A stretch of DNA of 64,000 nucleotides from Sulfurimonas sp. HSL1-2 (GTDB lineage: Bacteria; Campylobacterota; Campylobacteria; Campylobacterales; Sulfurimonadaceae). The translations under genes were made by a program, and so were the position numbers. Of this stretch, positions 33,230 to 43,230 are shown in pieces; position 1 is the stretch's first letter; every line of letters begins with the position of its first letter. Under the pieces are notes generated by a model. That model saw only the letters and a list, made by a program, of their open reading frames with translations. It did no database searches and was not told the DNA's origin. Location of the stretch: contig NZ_CP147914.1 of NCBI RefSeq assembly GCF_039645565.1, positions 989,573-1,053,572 on the forward strand, in the 5' to 3' direction.

Positions 33230-35782
33230 ATGGCTTTTATGGACGAATACAAAGCGCATGTAGCAGAGCGTGAAGCTCTGGGCGTACCTCCACTTCCTTT
33301 GTCTGCAGCGCAGACGGCTGACCTGATCGAAATGATCAAGGCCGGCGAAGGCGATATGGCCGAAAATATCGATCTTCTGAAAAACCGTGTCTCTCCGGGT
33401 GTTGACGATGCAGCGTATGTCAAAGCGGCATTCCTCAACGACGTGGCACAGGAAAAAGTAAGCGTCTCCGGCATCGCACCGGAAGCTGCGGTCGAAATGC
33501 TCGGGATGATGCTCGGCGGTTACAACGTCAAGCCGATCATTGATGCCCTCACATCTTCCAATGCCGCCGTTGTCGAAGCCGCCGTCAAGGCACTGAGCCA
33601 TACCCTGCTCGTCTATGACGCGTTCAACGATGTCGAAGAGCTCCACAAAGCGGGCAACGCTGCCGCGACAAAGGTCCTTGAATCATGGGCAAATGCAGAG
33701 TGGTTCACGTCCAAAGCCGACCTTCCTGAAAAAATGACCGTCACGGTCTTCAAGGTCCCGGGCGAAACGAATACGGACGACCTCTCCCCGGCATCCGAAG
33801 CGTTTACACGCTCCGACATCCCGCTGCACGCCAACTCCATGCTGACGGCAAAGATGGATGACCCGATCGGTACGATCAACGCCCTGAAAGAAAAAGGCCA
33901 CCCGGTCGCATACGTCGGTGACGTTGTCGGTACGGGTTCTTCACGCAAGTCCGGTATCAACTCCGTGCAGTGGCACATGGGTGAAGATATTCCGGGCGTT
34001 CCGAACAAGCGCACCGGCGGTGTCGTTATCGGCGGCATCATCGCACCGATTTTCTTCGCAACTTCCGAAGACTCCGGTGCCCTTCCGCTTGAGATGGACG
34101 TCACGCAGATGGAAACAGGCGATGTCATCGATATCTACCCGTTCGAAGGCAAAGCAGAGAAGAACGGCGAAGTGATCGCGACGTTCGACCTGCGCCCGAA
34201 CACGATCACGGACGAGGTCCGCGCCGGCGGCCGTATCCCGCTGATCATCGGCCGCGGTCTGACCAAGAAAGCGCGTGAAGTACTGGGACAGGGCGATATC
34301 GATCTCTTCCTCAAACCGGAACAGCCTGCCGATACGGGCAAAGGCTATACGCTGGCACAGAAGATGGTCGGTAAAGCCTGCGGCCTCGAAGGTGTCCGCC
34401 CGGGCATGTACGTCGAGCCGGTCATGACGACGGTCGGTTCCCAGGATACGACAGGTCCGATGACACGCGACGAGATCAAAGAGCTTGCAGCCCTGGGCTT
34501 CAACGCGGACTTCGTTCTGCAGTCTTTCTGTCACACGGCGGCCTATCCGAAGCCTTCCGACATCAAGATGTACCACACGCTGCCGGACTTCATCTCCAAC
34601 CGTTCCGGTGTTGCACTGCGCCCGGGCGACGGCGTTATCCACTCCTGGCTCAACCGTATGTGTCTGCCGGACACGGTCGGTACGGGTGCGGACTCGCACA
34701 CGCGTTTCCCGATCGGTATCTCCTTCCCGGGCGGTTCGGGTATCGTTGCATTCGCGGGCGTTACCGGTTCCATGCCGCTGACGATGCCGGAATCCGTACT
34801 GGTCCGCTTCAAAGGCGAACTCCAGCCGGGCGTCACGCTGCGTGACCTCGTCAACGTGATCCCGTACGTGGCGATCAAAGCGGGTGACCTGACGGTTGAG
34901 AAGAAAGGCAAGAAGAACATCTTTGCCGGCCGTATCCTCGAGATCGAAGGTCTGCCGGACCTGAAAGTCGAGCAGGCGTTCGAGCTCTCCGATGCTTCTG
35001 CAGAGCGTTCTGCGGCGGCGTGTACGGTTCACCTGAACAAAGAACCGGTCATCGAGTACATCAAATCCAACATCGTTCTGCTCCAGGGGATGATCGATGC
35101 GGGCTACCAGGATGCGCGCACCCTGGCACGCCGCAAAGCGAAGATGGAAGAGTGGCTCAAAAACCCGGAACTGATGGAAGCGGACAAAGACGCCGAGTAC
35201 GCAGCGGTTTACGAGATCGACCTTAACGAGATTACGGAGCCTATTCTCGCGTGCCCGAACGATCCGGATGACGTTGCAACCCTCTCCGAGGTTCTTGCAG
35301 ACGAAAACCGCCCGCACAACATTGACGAAGTCTTCGTCGGTTCCTGTATGACCAACATCGGTCACTACCGCGCCCTGGGCGAAGTCCTGAAGGGTGAAGG
35401 CCAGGTGCCGACGCGTCTGTGGGTTGTCCCGCCGACCCGTATGGACGAAAAGCAGCTCCAGGAAGAGGGCTACTACGCGATGTACGGTGCTGCAGGCGCA
35501 CGTACGGAAATCCCGGGTTGTTCACTCTGTATGGGTAACCAGGCGCGTGTTGCGGACAACGCCATCGTCTTCTCTACCTCGACGCGTAACTTCGACAACC
35601 GTATGGGGAAAGGCGCGCAGGTCTATCTCGGTTCTGCGGAACTGGCAGCCGTCTGTGCGATGCTCGGACGTCTCCCGACAAAAGAGGAGTACCTCGAGAT
35701 CGTACCGAAGAAGATCTCCGGCAAAGAGGCCGATATCTACAAGTACCTCAACTTCAACCTGCTCGAAGAGTTCGCACTCTAA
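33230..35782 (+). CDS. acnB: Aconitate hydratase B
   Basis: An 850-residue AcnB-type aconitase interconverting citrate and isocitrate in the (possibly reductive) TCA cycle. The N-terminal HEAT-like domain is followed by the swivel domain ([36 protein letters not shown]). The catalytic domains carry the [4Fe-4S] cysteines in [11 protein letters not shown] and [12 protein letters not shown]. Its codon use is strongly biased, as for a highly expressed gene. Single transcription unit with its own promoter and terminator. Confidence 0.96.
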   Translation: MAFMDEYKAHVAEREALGVPPLPLSAAQTADLIEMIKAGEGDMAENIDLLKNRVSPGVDDAAYVKAAFLNDVAQEKVSVSGIAPEAAVEMLGMMLGGYNVKPIIDALTSSNAAVVEAAVKALSHTLLVYDAFNDVEELHKAGNAAATKVLESWANAEWFTSKADLPEKMTVTVFKVPGETNTDDLSPASEAFTRSDIPLHANSMLTAKMDDPIGTINALKEKGHPVAYVGDVVGTGSSRKSGINSVQWHMGEDIPGVPNKRTGGVVIGGIIAPIFFATSEDSGALPLEMDVTQMETGDVIDIYPFEGKAEKNGEVIATFDLRPNTITDEVRAGGRIPLIIGRGLTKKAREVLGQGDIDLFLKPEQPADTGKGYTLAQKMVGKACGLEGVRPGMYVEPVMTTVGSQDTTGPMTRDEIKELAALGFNADFVLQSFCHTAAYPKPSDIKMYHTLPDFISNRSGVALRPGDGVIHSWLNRMCLPDTVGTGADSHTRFPIGISFPGGSGIVAFAGVTGSMPLTMPESVLVRFKGELQPGVTLRDLVNVIPYVAIKAGDLTVEKKGKKNIFAGRILEIEGLPDLKVEQAFELSDASAERSAAACTVHLNKEPVIEYIKSNIVLLQGMIDAGYQDARTLARRKAKMEEWLKNPELMEADKDAEYAAVYEIDLNEITEPILACPNDPDDVATLSEVLADENRPHNIDEVFVGSCMTNIGHYRALGEVLKGEGQVPTRLWVVPPTRMDEKQLQEEGYYAMYGAAGARTEIPGCSLCMGNQARVADNAIVFSTSTRNFDNRMGKGAQVYLGSAELAAVCAMLGRLPTKEEYLEIVPKKISGKEADIYKYLNFNLLEEFAL

Positions 35783-35786
35783 GCAG

Positions 35787-35817
35787 CACTCCCCGTTTCG
35801 GGGAGTGTCTTTTTTTT
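35787..35817 (+). terminator. Intrinsic terminator of acnB
   Basis: CACTCCCC (35787-35794) and GGGGAGTG (35800-35807) form an 8-bp stem with loop GTTTC. A T-rich tail of about ten bases follows. Confidence 0.92.
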
Positions 35818-35911
35818 CTCCTGATTTTTCTACCGCATTTCTACTAACTCAAAACGCCCGTCCGTTGTTGCACTCTAAGCCGTGTGGATAGTCACGTGCC
35901 GTCAATAGAGG

Positions 35912-36946
35912 CTACGCTTCTTTCAGCGGCCACTGCTCCCACGGTTCGACGTCATAGTCCATTTCCAATATCCACGGGTGATAGGTGCCCGGAGCGTTTT
36001 TGTGGCGTTCAAGCACGCTGGCGTGCACGACAGGTTTGCCGTGGGTGGCTGCGTCCCAACGGCGGGGCTCGCGGCGGTAGAGGCTGGTCAGCCTTGTGCC
36101 GCGCGAATCGTGCATCACCCCCTGGGCATCTTCATGGGGGTCGACCGTGTGTTTCGGATAGATCAGAAGCCCGTGGCCGATCGCCTGCCGGGTGAGCCAG
36201 ACCAGGGGGATGTCCGAGAGATCCTGCTCTTTGTACCCCCCGCCGACGTCGGTATGCATCCCGCTGAACCATACCTGTTTGACGGTCTGCCACGCTTCGG
36301 TCTGCCTCTCCCACAGCACCGGGTGGAAGGTCTTGCGTTCATCGTCGATGGCCAGGGCATGGTAGGCGTGTTTGATCGTTTCGCTGAGCCTGAAATTGTG
36401 GAAACGGTGTCGGAATCCCGGGATGCCGTCGAGCAGGACGCTGAGGCCCTTGATGGGAAGGCCTAGAGCGGCGACGGTGTCGTAGCAGCCGATAAATTCC
36501 ACCTTTGTCCACATGTTGTGATGGTCTTTGAGGAAAGCGGCGGCTTTTTCCTTGCGTTTGCCCTCATCCTTGATCATATAGATGCCGTAGGCTTTGGCGA
36601 TCAGTTCCGGGCGGGATTTCGGCAGGATGCCGAAGTAGTGCAGAAACCCTGAAAGGCTCCGCACCGTCGCCGCGCCCCGGCTGAAGCCGAACAGAAAGAT
36701 CTTGTCGCCCGCCTCGTAATGCTCGAAAAGAAAACGGTAGCACTGCTGGATATTGCGGGAGATCCCGAAGCCCCCGACGTTGCCGGTCAGCCGGTGTAAC
36801 CCTGTCCCCAGGCCGGGGTCGTAAAAGGCGATCTGCCGTGGTGTCCGGTCTTCGATCATGTTGAAAAGCTTGTAGATGTTGGTGTTGTGCCCCTTGCCGC
36901 CCTCCTGGCCGGTGCCGTCGGAGAAGATTACGATGTTTTTAGCCAT
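35912..36946 (-). CDS. DUF2235 alpha/beta-hydrolase (Tle1-like fold)
   Basis: A 344-residue protein starting MAKNIVIFSDGTGQEGG, the N-terminal signature of DUF2235. The nucleophile motif GFSRGA occurs in FLFGFSRGAATVRSL. A later Asp (ECYD-like IGCYDTVAALG) and a His (GMHTDVGGGY) could complete a Ser-Asp-His triad. Tle1-type phospholipase effectors of type VI secretion share this domain, but no T6SS or VgrG gene is in the window. The start at 36946 is supported by AAGGG six bases upstream. It lies one base after the GGDEF-EAL stop and is probably co-transcribed. Confidence 0.82.
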   Translation of the reverse strand: MAKNIVIFSDGTGQEGGKGHNTNIYKLFNMIEDRTPRQIAFYDPGLGTGLHRLTGNVGGFGISRNIQQCYRFLFEHYEAGDKIFLFGFSRGAATVRSLSGFLHYFGILPKSRPELIAKAYGIYMIKDEGKRKEKAAAFLKDHHNMWTKVEFIGCYDTVAALGLPIKGLSVLLDGIPGFRHRFHNFRLSETIKHAYHALAIDDERKTFHPVLWERQTEAWQTVKQVWFSGMHTDVGGGYKEQDLSDIPLVWLTRQAIGHGLLIYPKHTVDPHEDAQGVMHDSRGTRLTSLYRREPRRWDAATHGKPVVHASVLERHKNAPGTYHPWILEMDYDVEPWEQWPLKEA

Positions 36947-36947
36947 A

Positions 36948-39419
36948 TTATCCCTTTTTGATTTGATCCCGCACAAAGTATTTGGCGACCAGTGCGCCGG
37001 CCGTCATGGGTCTGTCGAAATAGAAACCCTGGAAAATGTCGCACTGCATCTGATTGAGCAGCTCGACCTGCCGTGCGTTCTCCACGCCTTCGATCACGAC
37101 TTTCATCCCCAGGGAGTGTCCCAGTGCCGTCATGGTTTTGACGATGACAGCCGTTTTCGGGTTGAACTCGATCTCGTCGATGAAGCTTTTGTCGATTTTA
37201 ATGGTATCGACCTGGAAGGATTGGAGATAGGTAAACGTTGAATAGCCGGTCCCGAAGTCGTCGATGGCGATTTTGATCCCTGCATCGCACAGCGCCTTGA
37301 TCTTCTGGATGTTGTCGGTGGAACTTTCGACGATGATCCGTTCGGTCAGTTCGAGCTCCAGCAGGTCGGGGGTGAGATTATATTCGGTAAAGAGATCCAG
37401 CAGGTCCCGGATGAAATAGGGGTCGTTGATATCGACGGCGGTGACGTTGACGGCGGCATAGATGCCGTCCCATCCCATCCGTTGCCACTGCTTGAGTGCT
37501 TTGCAGGACTCTTCCAGCACCCAGCGTGTCATACGGAGGATCAGGCCGTTCTGCTCAGCGATGCCGATGAAGATATCCGGCGTGAGAATACCGCGCTGGG
37601 GGTGGCGCCAGCGGATGAGGACTTCCACACCGGAAAGCGTACCGTCCACAGCGCTGACCTTCGGCTGAAAGAGGAGAAAAAATTCGTTCTTTTCCAGGGC
37701 TTCGAAGAGGTCGTTGTGGAGTTTCAGGCGTTCGAGGGCCATATTGTCCAGGACGGGGTTGAAAAAATAGAAGCGGTTCTTTCCCAGCTCTTTGGCCTTG
37801 TGCAGTGCCGAGTCGCTGTTCTTGATGAGGGTGTCGTAGTCCTCCCCGTCATTGGGATAGAGGGCGATACCGACGCTGGCCGTAATATGCACGATCCGGT
37901 TATCGAGGTTGAAGGGTTTACGGATCTGGACAAGGATCTGCTCGGCGACATGTGTCAGCGTTTCCGTAGACTCGATGCGTTCGAGAATAATCAGGAATTC
38001 GTCCTGCCCCATACGCAAAATGGTGTCGTAACGGCGAATGTGGGCTTTGAGCCTGGAGCTGAGCAGCATCAGCAGCTGGTCTCCGACCCGGTGTGTCATG
38101 GAGTCGTTGATGGTTTTGAAATCATCGATGTCGATCAGGAGTACGGCGAAGGGAAGCTTGTCTTTTTTGGCGTAGTGCATGGCGGAGGAAAAAATCCGCT
38201 GCATCGAGTGGCGGTTCCCCATTCCTGTCAGCTGATCGATATAGAGCAGTGACTGCAGCTGGTCTCCCAGGGCGTAGGAGAGGACGACGATTTTGAGCAG
38301 AACGCCGATCTGTTGGGAGTGCAGGATGATCCAGGTGGAGGGGATCAGTCCGAATTTATGGAGTGCCAGCAGGGTGGAACCTGCAAAGAAGAGGCTCCAG
38401 GCACCGAGGTAGAAGCGGGCCCGTCTTTTGTTGAATTGCAGGACGACAAATGCGGCCGAGAGCAGGATGAGCGGCGTTACGGCTGCCAGGAGGGTGGTGA
38501 GTTTGACCGTGAGGTAGTAGAGGTCGAAAAAACTCATGCCCATCGGAAGCAGGTTGATCATGATGACGACGTTCAGTACCGAGTGCAGTCTGGGGGTATA
38601 GAGCGCCGTTTCCAGGAAGCGCTGGCCGAACAGTACGGCAGACCAGATGGTGAGGTTGACAAAGAAAGGGACCCCCGCGTTATAGAACCACGGATGATCG
38701 GGCAGAAGCAGCACGGGTGTGAAACCGTCGAAAGAGAGCTGCATCATCGTATAGAAGACGATGAAACCGACATAGTAGAGGTAGATGATTTTTTTGAAAA
38801 TCAGGAAAAAGATGAAGTTGTACAGCGACAGGATGATGAGGATCCCGTAAAAGATGCCGTAGAAGAGGTAGCTTCTGAGGTCGGCGTCCTGCATTGCCTC
38901 GGGGTCGTTGAGGGTGATGGGAAGGTCGATCGCCGATTCGGAACGGATTTTCCAGACCAGTGTGGTCGTCTTCCCCGGTACGAGGGTGATCGGAAAACGG
39001 AAGTCCAGACTGGAAATAGGACGGGAAGCGACAGGACGTCTGTCCCCGCTGGGAAAGTAGGCGAGGATCTGGCCGTTTTCGATGACATAGAGGTCGACGT
39101 AATCGAGCAGCGGACTGGCCAGTTCCACCACCCAGGCATTCTCTGTCACGGAAGTATTTCTGATCATGGAACGCAGCCAGATGGTGTCATCGGTATATCC
39201 GAAGGGCAGCTCTGTCTTGTCGACCGTATTGCAGATCGGCGGGACCCTGTTCTCGAGGAACATGTCGATGTTCAGTGTGTTAAGGTGATCCATGCAGAGC
39301 AGTACGGAGGAGGTGAGGTCGTATTTTTTCCCGCTGGAGGTGACATCGACTACCGTCTCGGCATAGAGAGCATGGAGAAAGATATTAAATAAAATAAAAA
39401 TATGAAAAACTGTTTTCAT
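36948..39419 (-). CDS. 7TMR-DISM sensor with GGDEF and EAL domains
   Basis: About 823 residues. Order: signal peptide (MKTVFHIFILFNIFLHALYA), periplasmic 7TMR-DISM extracellular beta domain (25-175), seven membrane helices (180-385), GGDEF domain with GQDEF in place of GGDEF (400-560), and EAL domain (575-815) with EVLIRW, NVTAVDIN, ELTERI, IDDFGTGYS, IKIDKSF and EGVEN. The EAL motifs look intact, so phosphodiesterase activity is likely and cyclase activity possible. It would link an extracellular ligand to c-di-GMP. TATAAT (39426-39431) ends six bases before ATG without a Shine-Dalgarno, suggesting a leaderless mRNA. Confidence 0.88.
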   Translation of the reverse strand: MKTVFHIFILFNIFLHALYAETVVDVTSSGKKYDLTSSVLLCMDHLNTLNIDMFLENRVPPICNTVDKTELPFGYTDDTIWLRSMIRNTSVTENAWVVELASPLLDYVDLYVIENGQILAYFPSGDRRPVASRPISSLDFRFPITLVPGKTTTLVWKIRSESAIDLPITLNDPEAMQDADLRSYLFYGIFYGILIILSLYNFIFFLIFKKIIYLYYVGFIVFYTMMQLSFDGFTPVLLLPDHPWFYNAGVPFFVNLTIWSAVLFGQRFLETALYTPRLHSVLNVVIMINLLPMGMSFFDLYYLTVKLTTLLAAVTPLILLSAAFVVLQFNKRRARFYLGAWSLFFAGSTLLALHKFGLIPSTWIILHSQQIGVLLKIVVLSYALGDQLQSLLYIDQLTGMGNRHSMQRIFSSAMHYAKKDKLPFAVLLIDIDDFKTINDSMTHRVGDQLLMLLSSRLKAHIRRYDTILRMGQDEFLIILERIESTETLTHVAEQILVQIRKPFNLDNRIVHITASVGIALYPNDGEDYDTLIKNSDSALHKAKELGKNRFYFFNPVLDNMALERLKLHNDLFEALEKNEFFLLFQPKVSAVDGTLSGVEVLIRWRHPQRGILTPDIFIGIAEQNGLILRMTRWVLEESCKALKQWQRMGWDGIYAAVNVTAVDINDPYFIRDLLDLFTEYNLTPDLLELELTERIIVESSTDNIQKIKALCDAGIKIAIDDFGTGYSTFTYLQSFQVDTIKIDKSFIDEIEFNPKTAVIVKTMTALGHSLGMKVVIEGVENARQVELLNQMQCDIFQGFYFDRPMTAGALVAKYFVRDQIKKG

Positions 39420-39525
39420 GGGTTCATTATACAAGAATGGTCTCTTATTTGTGTTAACCCCGGCAATTTATGATTTTGTGCTCGTTGCCTGAACTGGTAC
39501 AATTAGCATTTTGAAAAGGATGAAA

Positions 39526-39867
39526 ATGGAACAATTGCCGAAATGCCCCCAGTGCGGCAGCGAATACACCTATGAGGACGGCGATCTTTACGTCTGCCCG
39601 GAGTGTGCCCATGAGTGGTCGAAAGATGCTGCTGCAGCGTCTGAAGAGGCGTTTGTCGTTCGCGATGCCAATGGCAACATTCTGCAAGACGGCGATACCG
39701 TCACGGTGATCAAAGACCTGAAGGTCAAAGGCGCTTCTTCCGATATCAAGGTCGGTACCAAGGTCAAGAACATCAAGCTGAACCCTGACAGCGACCACAA
39801 CATCGACTGCAAGATCCCCGGTGTCGGCGCGATGGGACTCAAATCCGAGTTCGTTAAAAAAGTCTGA
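39526..39867 (+). CDS. PhnA/YjdM-family zinc-ribbon protein
   Basis: A 113-residue protein with an N-terminal zinc ribbon ([21 protein letters not shown], here given as CPQC and CPEC). The PhnA core [20 protein letters not shown] follows. The family is named after the phn cluster but is unlinked to phosphonate breakdown in most genomes; its role is unclear. ATG at 39526 has AAGGA six bases upstream. A TACAAT -10 lies at 39498-39503. Confidence 0.88.
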   Translation: MEQLPKCPQCGSEYTYEDGDLYVCPECAHEWSKDAAAASEEAFVVRDANGNILQDGDTVTVIKDLKVKGASSDIKVGTKVKNIKLNPDSDHNIDCKIPGVGAMGLKSEFVKKV

Positions 39868-39927
39868 TCCCCCTCTTTACGGCCGGCGTGCTTCTGCCGG
39901 CCGCCCTTCCTATCATTCTACGTCTTC

Positions 39928-40767
39928 CTATCGTTCTTCAACCGGGCGGAACCGTGCCGTTCTGATCCATTGGCCACCCGTGTATGCCGTCGTCAGCGGC
40001 GAGCCGTAGTTGTACCAGATGAAGCGGTCGTTGAACATCCCTTTGGGGTGGTAGTTCGGGAGGGTGGCGGCGAAGGGAAAACTGCGTTTAGGCTGCTTGT
40101 CCGTCGCCTCGAGCAGGTAGGTATTCCCCGCTTCAAAGACAACGACCCAGGCGTGCCCCTCGTTTTTGTACGTCCCGAAAACGACACGGGCATCATAACC
40201 CATACCGCAAAGCCAGTCGGCGAGCAAAATGGCATGGTCCTCGCAGTCACCGCGGCCGCTGAGATAGGCCTCTTCGGAACTGAGCCAGATCTCGGTGAAG
40301 CCCTTGAACTGCTGTTCGTCGCGCAAGTAGCGCATATGCCTTGAAACATGGTGCATCGCGCTCCATTTCGAATCGACCGTGAACGGGACGAAGTGTTTGA
40401 AAAACCCGTTGGCATAGTAGGCTTTCAGATCGCGTCCGTAGGCGAAATAGGCGACGGGCTTCTGGTTGATGCTCTGAGAGCCGGACCCTTTGCCGCGCGA
40501 CTTGTTTGCCGGTCGGTCGAGCCATGCCGGGATCCGGGCGCTTTGTTTGACCGGAAGCGAGAGCAGCTGCATTTCACCCGCCCTGGGCCCCGGACGGCGG
40601 AGGGGAGGCGTCTCTTCCGGGGCGGTGACGCTTTTCGGCGCCGGTGGAAGCGGCAGGGCTGCTTCGTCGTGCCGCTGTTTCAGCGCCGTGATGAAGAAGA
40701 GGGGGACATAGAGCAGGATAAGGACCCGAAGCAGGGTGAAAAAAGCCTGTTTGAACCGTGTGATCAT
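39928..40767 (-). CDS. Transglutaminase-like cysteine protein, membrane-anchored
   Basis: A 279-residue protein with one N-terminal membrane helix (LLRVLILLYVPLFFITAL), a Pro-rich linker and a transglutaminase-like domain. The catalytic triad is visible as Cys in SGRGDCEDHAILL, His in NEGHAWVVVF and Asp in LLEATDKQP. It probably acts in the periplasm on proteins or peptidoglycan. The ATG overlaps the stop of the small membrane gene upstream, so the two are coupled. Confidence 0.8.
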   Translation of the reverse strand: MITRFKQAFFTLLRVLILLYVPLFFITALKQRHDEAALPLPPAPKSVTAPEETPPLRRPGPRAGEMQLLSLPVKQSARIPAWLDRPANKSRGKGSGSQSINQKPVAYFAYGRDLKAYYANGFFKHFVPFTVDSKWSAMHHVSRHMRYLRDEQQFKGFTEIWLSSEEAYLSGRGDCEDHAILLADWLCGMGYDARVVFGTYKNEGHAWVVVFEAGNTYLLEATDKQPKRSFPFAATLPNYHPKGMFNDRFIWYNYGSPLTTAYTGGQWIRTARFRPVEER

Positions 40768-40994
40768 GTCATCGAGGAAGCGACGATGATGGCAATGAAT
40801 ATCAGGATGGTCGAAGCAAAGATAGCAGCGGCAATGTTGCCATTTTTGATCTCCTCCTCAAGCGCGATCGATTTGAGCAGTTTGCTGTCGATGTATTTGA
40901 GGGCAATGACGGCGATAACGAGTACGGCGACCGTATAGACGAGGTTGACGGAGAGGTTGATCAGGGTGGAGATGAAAAAGTCGCTTTCGGGCAC
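40764..40994 (-). CDS. DUF350-like small membrane protein
   Basis: A 76-residue protein with two hydrophobic helices (LVYTVAVLVIAVIALKYID and the C-terminal AAAIFASTILIFIAIIVAS) separated by a charged loop. It resembles half of a DUF350 protein. I use GTG at 40994, because AAGGAAG lies at proper spacing upstream and the stretch before it is not conserved-looking. Co-transcribed with the transglutaminase-like gene. Confidence 0.7.
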   Translation of the reverse strand: MPESDFFISTLINLSVNLVYTVAVLVIAVIALKYIDSKLLKSIALEEEIKNGNIAAAIFASTILIFIAIIVASSMT

Positions 40995-41155
40995 AGACGC
41001 TTCCTTCAATGAAAATATTGAGGTAGTGTATCGCAGCTCATCTTTGTCCGTCGTAGGGAACTCTGTACCACGATGCTTTTGCAACAGAGTGATGCAATAC
41101 GCTCATCCGTGCAAAAACATTTGAGGCCGCAGGTACGGGCCAGGCCCGCCGGGCA

Positions 41156-41806
41156 CTACTTAACCTCTTTGATGATGACGCTGTCCGTACTCCAGCAACC
41201 CGTATCATATTGAACACCTGTCGCCCCGCCGGATGTTGCTCTTGCATACATACTGACCGTGTGTGGTCCGGCAGTTAAACCTGAGAAAAAACCTTCCATC
41301 GTAACAGGGACACCGCTGATACCAATTTCAGCTGATTTGACGCTGCCTCTGATACGGCCGAGGGTGGTGGCTGCATCGTCGATTCTCAGTTCGAAAATCA
41401 CCCCGGTACCTGTCATTGTAGCGACGGCAAGCCGTCCGCTAAAGACGATATTCAGCTTCGTGTCATCTTGGACTTTAGCAAATGAACCGATTGTAGCGAT
41501 TTTTGTATAGGCTGTCGTGACACTGACCGATGAAGGACAGCTGACGTTGAGGACCGTCACTTTCATCCCCGTTTCGGCGATCGCGGTAGTATTGTTCTGG
41601 ATCGCCGTTGCATTGGCCGTGATACGGGTGTCATTGTCGTTGATCTGTGTAGTCTGTTCGCTGAAGTTGTCATTGACTTCGGAGGCATACGCAGTCGTAC
41701 CCGGGGTGAATGTTGTCATCCCGCTGACCTGCCCGGCGTAAAGACTCCCTGACACCATCAACGCCGAAACACCCAGAAGGCGCAATCCAAATTGTCTGAT
41801 TTTCAT
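41156..41806 (-). CDS. Secreted coiled-coil protein with beta-rich C-terminal domain
   Basis: A 216-residue protein with a signal peptide (ending GSLYAG). A heptad-like, Asn/Thr-rich coiled-coil stretch follows (QTTQINDNDTRITANATAIQ, residues 50-80), then a beta-rich domain (90-215) with two cysteines (CPSS, GCWS). A coiled coil followed by a jelly-roll-like head is typical of trimeric fibre-like surface proteins; this is inference from layout. A tiny lipoprotein gene lies just upstream on the same strand. Confidence 0.65.
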   Translation of the reverse strand: MKIRQFGLRLLGVSALMVSGSLYAGQVSGMTTFTPGTTAYASEVNDNFSEQTTQINDNDTRITANATAIQNNTTAIAETGMKVTVLNVSCPSSVSVTTAYTKIATIGSFAKVQDDTKLNIVFSGRLAVATMTGTGVIFELRIDDAATTLGRIRGSVKSAEIGISGVPVTMEGFFSGLTAGPHTVSMYARATSGGATGVQYDTGCWSTDSVIIKEVK

Positions 41807-41845
41807 GATGAATCCTTTTGAGTTTGTGTTCTGCCGAAACGGCAG

Positions 41846-41980
41846 TTATCCCCAGTTGTCCTGATCCCAGGTCATGGTGTCCCAGTCACTGGAACCGGAC
41901 GATGAACCGCCTCCGCCTCCGCCGCATCCGTAAATCGCGATGGCTGTCACCGCGAGAATTGCCAGGAACCAACGTTTCAT
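41846..41980 (-). CDS. Tiny Gly/Ser/Trp-rich lipoprotein, 44 residues
   Basis: AAAAGGAG lies five bases before the ATG. The product opens MKRWFLAILAVTAIAIYGCG, a lipoprotein signal with lipid-modified Cys19. Six glycines, a serine linker and an acidic Trp-rich tail (DWDTMTWDQDNWG) follow. It is upstream of the secreted coiled-coil gene on the same strand, so both may be one unit. No homologue is recalled. Confidence 0.6.
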   Translation of the reverse strand: MKRWFLAILAVTAIAIYGCGGGGGGSSSGSSDWDTMTWDQDNWG

Positions 41981-42275
41981 GTCATCTCCTTTTGCTCGTA
42001 TTTTCATGTGATAATGCGTATACGAGAGCAGATATTTACATCATAGCTCCCTTATACTTAAAATAAGAGATTAGAATCAATATATAAAAAAGAAGTCGGG
42101 GGCGTGAAACGGTACAGTCAGTGAAAAACTCTGATTTTTTTTAGGGCACCCTGGGATTGATTTGATGTGTTGTTTCGCCTCTATCAGATATAAAATGTGA
42201 TGTTATTTTGATAATTTGTGGAGAGAATAAGACGCTTTGAATTAGAATGAATGATTGCGATGACGAAGGGGAAAA

Positions 42276-43223
42276 ATGCAACTGCTGATCGTACTGCTGG
42301 GCGCGCTGCTCGGTTTCACTTACGGCTATAACACCGACGGGTTTATCTTCAGTTCGAATATCTGTCTTTTCGCGGGATTGACAATGATCATGCCTTCACT
42401 CTTCAAAGTGAAGCTGATGGACGTCAAGCTGCTCTGGCACCACCGTACGGTCGTTATCAAAAGCCTCTTTCTCAACTTTGTACTGCTGCCGATCTTCGCC
42501 GTCATTATCGGCCTGCTGAGCCACGACTACGGCATCGCTGCAGGGCTCTTTCTGCTGTCGGTGCTGAGCGGCGGCGGGATGGTCATGTACTGGATCAAGA
42601 AATCCGGCGGCGACACGTCTCTGGGCTTTCTCATCCTCTTCATCAACCTGCTGCTGATCTCGCTGTCGTTTTTAATGCTGCACCTTTTCGGCGTCTACAC
42701 CGAGCGCTATTTCGATACCCTCTATACGGACGACAATAACAATATGGAGAGCTATGCGCGGCTGGTCATCGAACTGCTCATCGTCATCCCGTTTATCGCG
42801 AGCCGCTTTGTGGTGCTGTTCAAGCCGCTGGAGAAGTTCATTGAGACCTACCGCCCCTACATCAGCAATATCAGTATGTTCATCATCCTCTTCTACCTCT
42901 TTGGTCTCCAGAGCACGCAGAACCTCGTCGATCTGTACGATTTCGAACCCGAACTGATCGTGATTGCACTGGTTGCCGTTATCGCGTTTTATGTCCTGGA
43001 CCTTACGAGTGCCTGGTTCATCTTCAAGATGGACTCTCCCCAGGAGCGTGCGGCTTTCTGGCACAGCGTGACGCGCTATATCACGCTGGCGCTGGTCCTC
43101 TCCACCTTCTCCATGAAGGCGTTCGGCGTCTCGATGCTGCTGCCCATCATGATCGCTTATATGATCCAGATCCCCTTTGCGATCCTTACCGACCGGAAGC
43201 TGGTCGAGAAAGAGAAGGCGTAA
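42276..43223 (+). CDS. SBF-like (bile acid:sodium symporter fold) membrane transporter
   Basis: A 315-residue protein with about nine or ten membrane helices. Length, helix spacing and motifs such as GLFLLSVLSGGGMVMYW resemble the bile acid:sodium symporter / ACR3 superfamily, but substrate residues cannot be read. AAGGGG precedes the ATG. Intergenic DNA before it (41981-42275) is A+T-rich and holds no gene I can support, only probable divergent promoters. Confidence 0.65.
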   Translation: MQLLIVLLGALLGFTYGYNTDGFIFSSNICLFAGLTMIMPSLFKVKLMDVKLLWHHRTVVIKSLFLNFVLLPIFAVIIGLLSHDYGIAAGLFLLSVLSGGGMVMYWIKKSGGDTSLGFLILFINLLLISLSFLMLHLFGVYTERYFDTLYTDDNNNMESYARLVIELLIVIPFIASRFVVLFKPLEKFIETYRPYISNISMFIILFYLFGLQSTQNLVDLYDFEPELIVIALVAVIAFYVLDLTSAWFIFKMDSPQERAAFWHSVTRYITLALVLSTFSMKAFGVSMLLPIMIAYMIQIPFAILTDRKLVEKEKA

Positions 43224-43230
43224 GCGGCCG

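Noticed and set aside
39881-39902. GGCCGGC/GCCGGCC hairpin after the PhnA-like gene as terminator
   Set aside because: Good stem but an 8-base loop and no T-run; too weak to list as a terminator.
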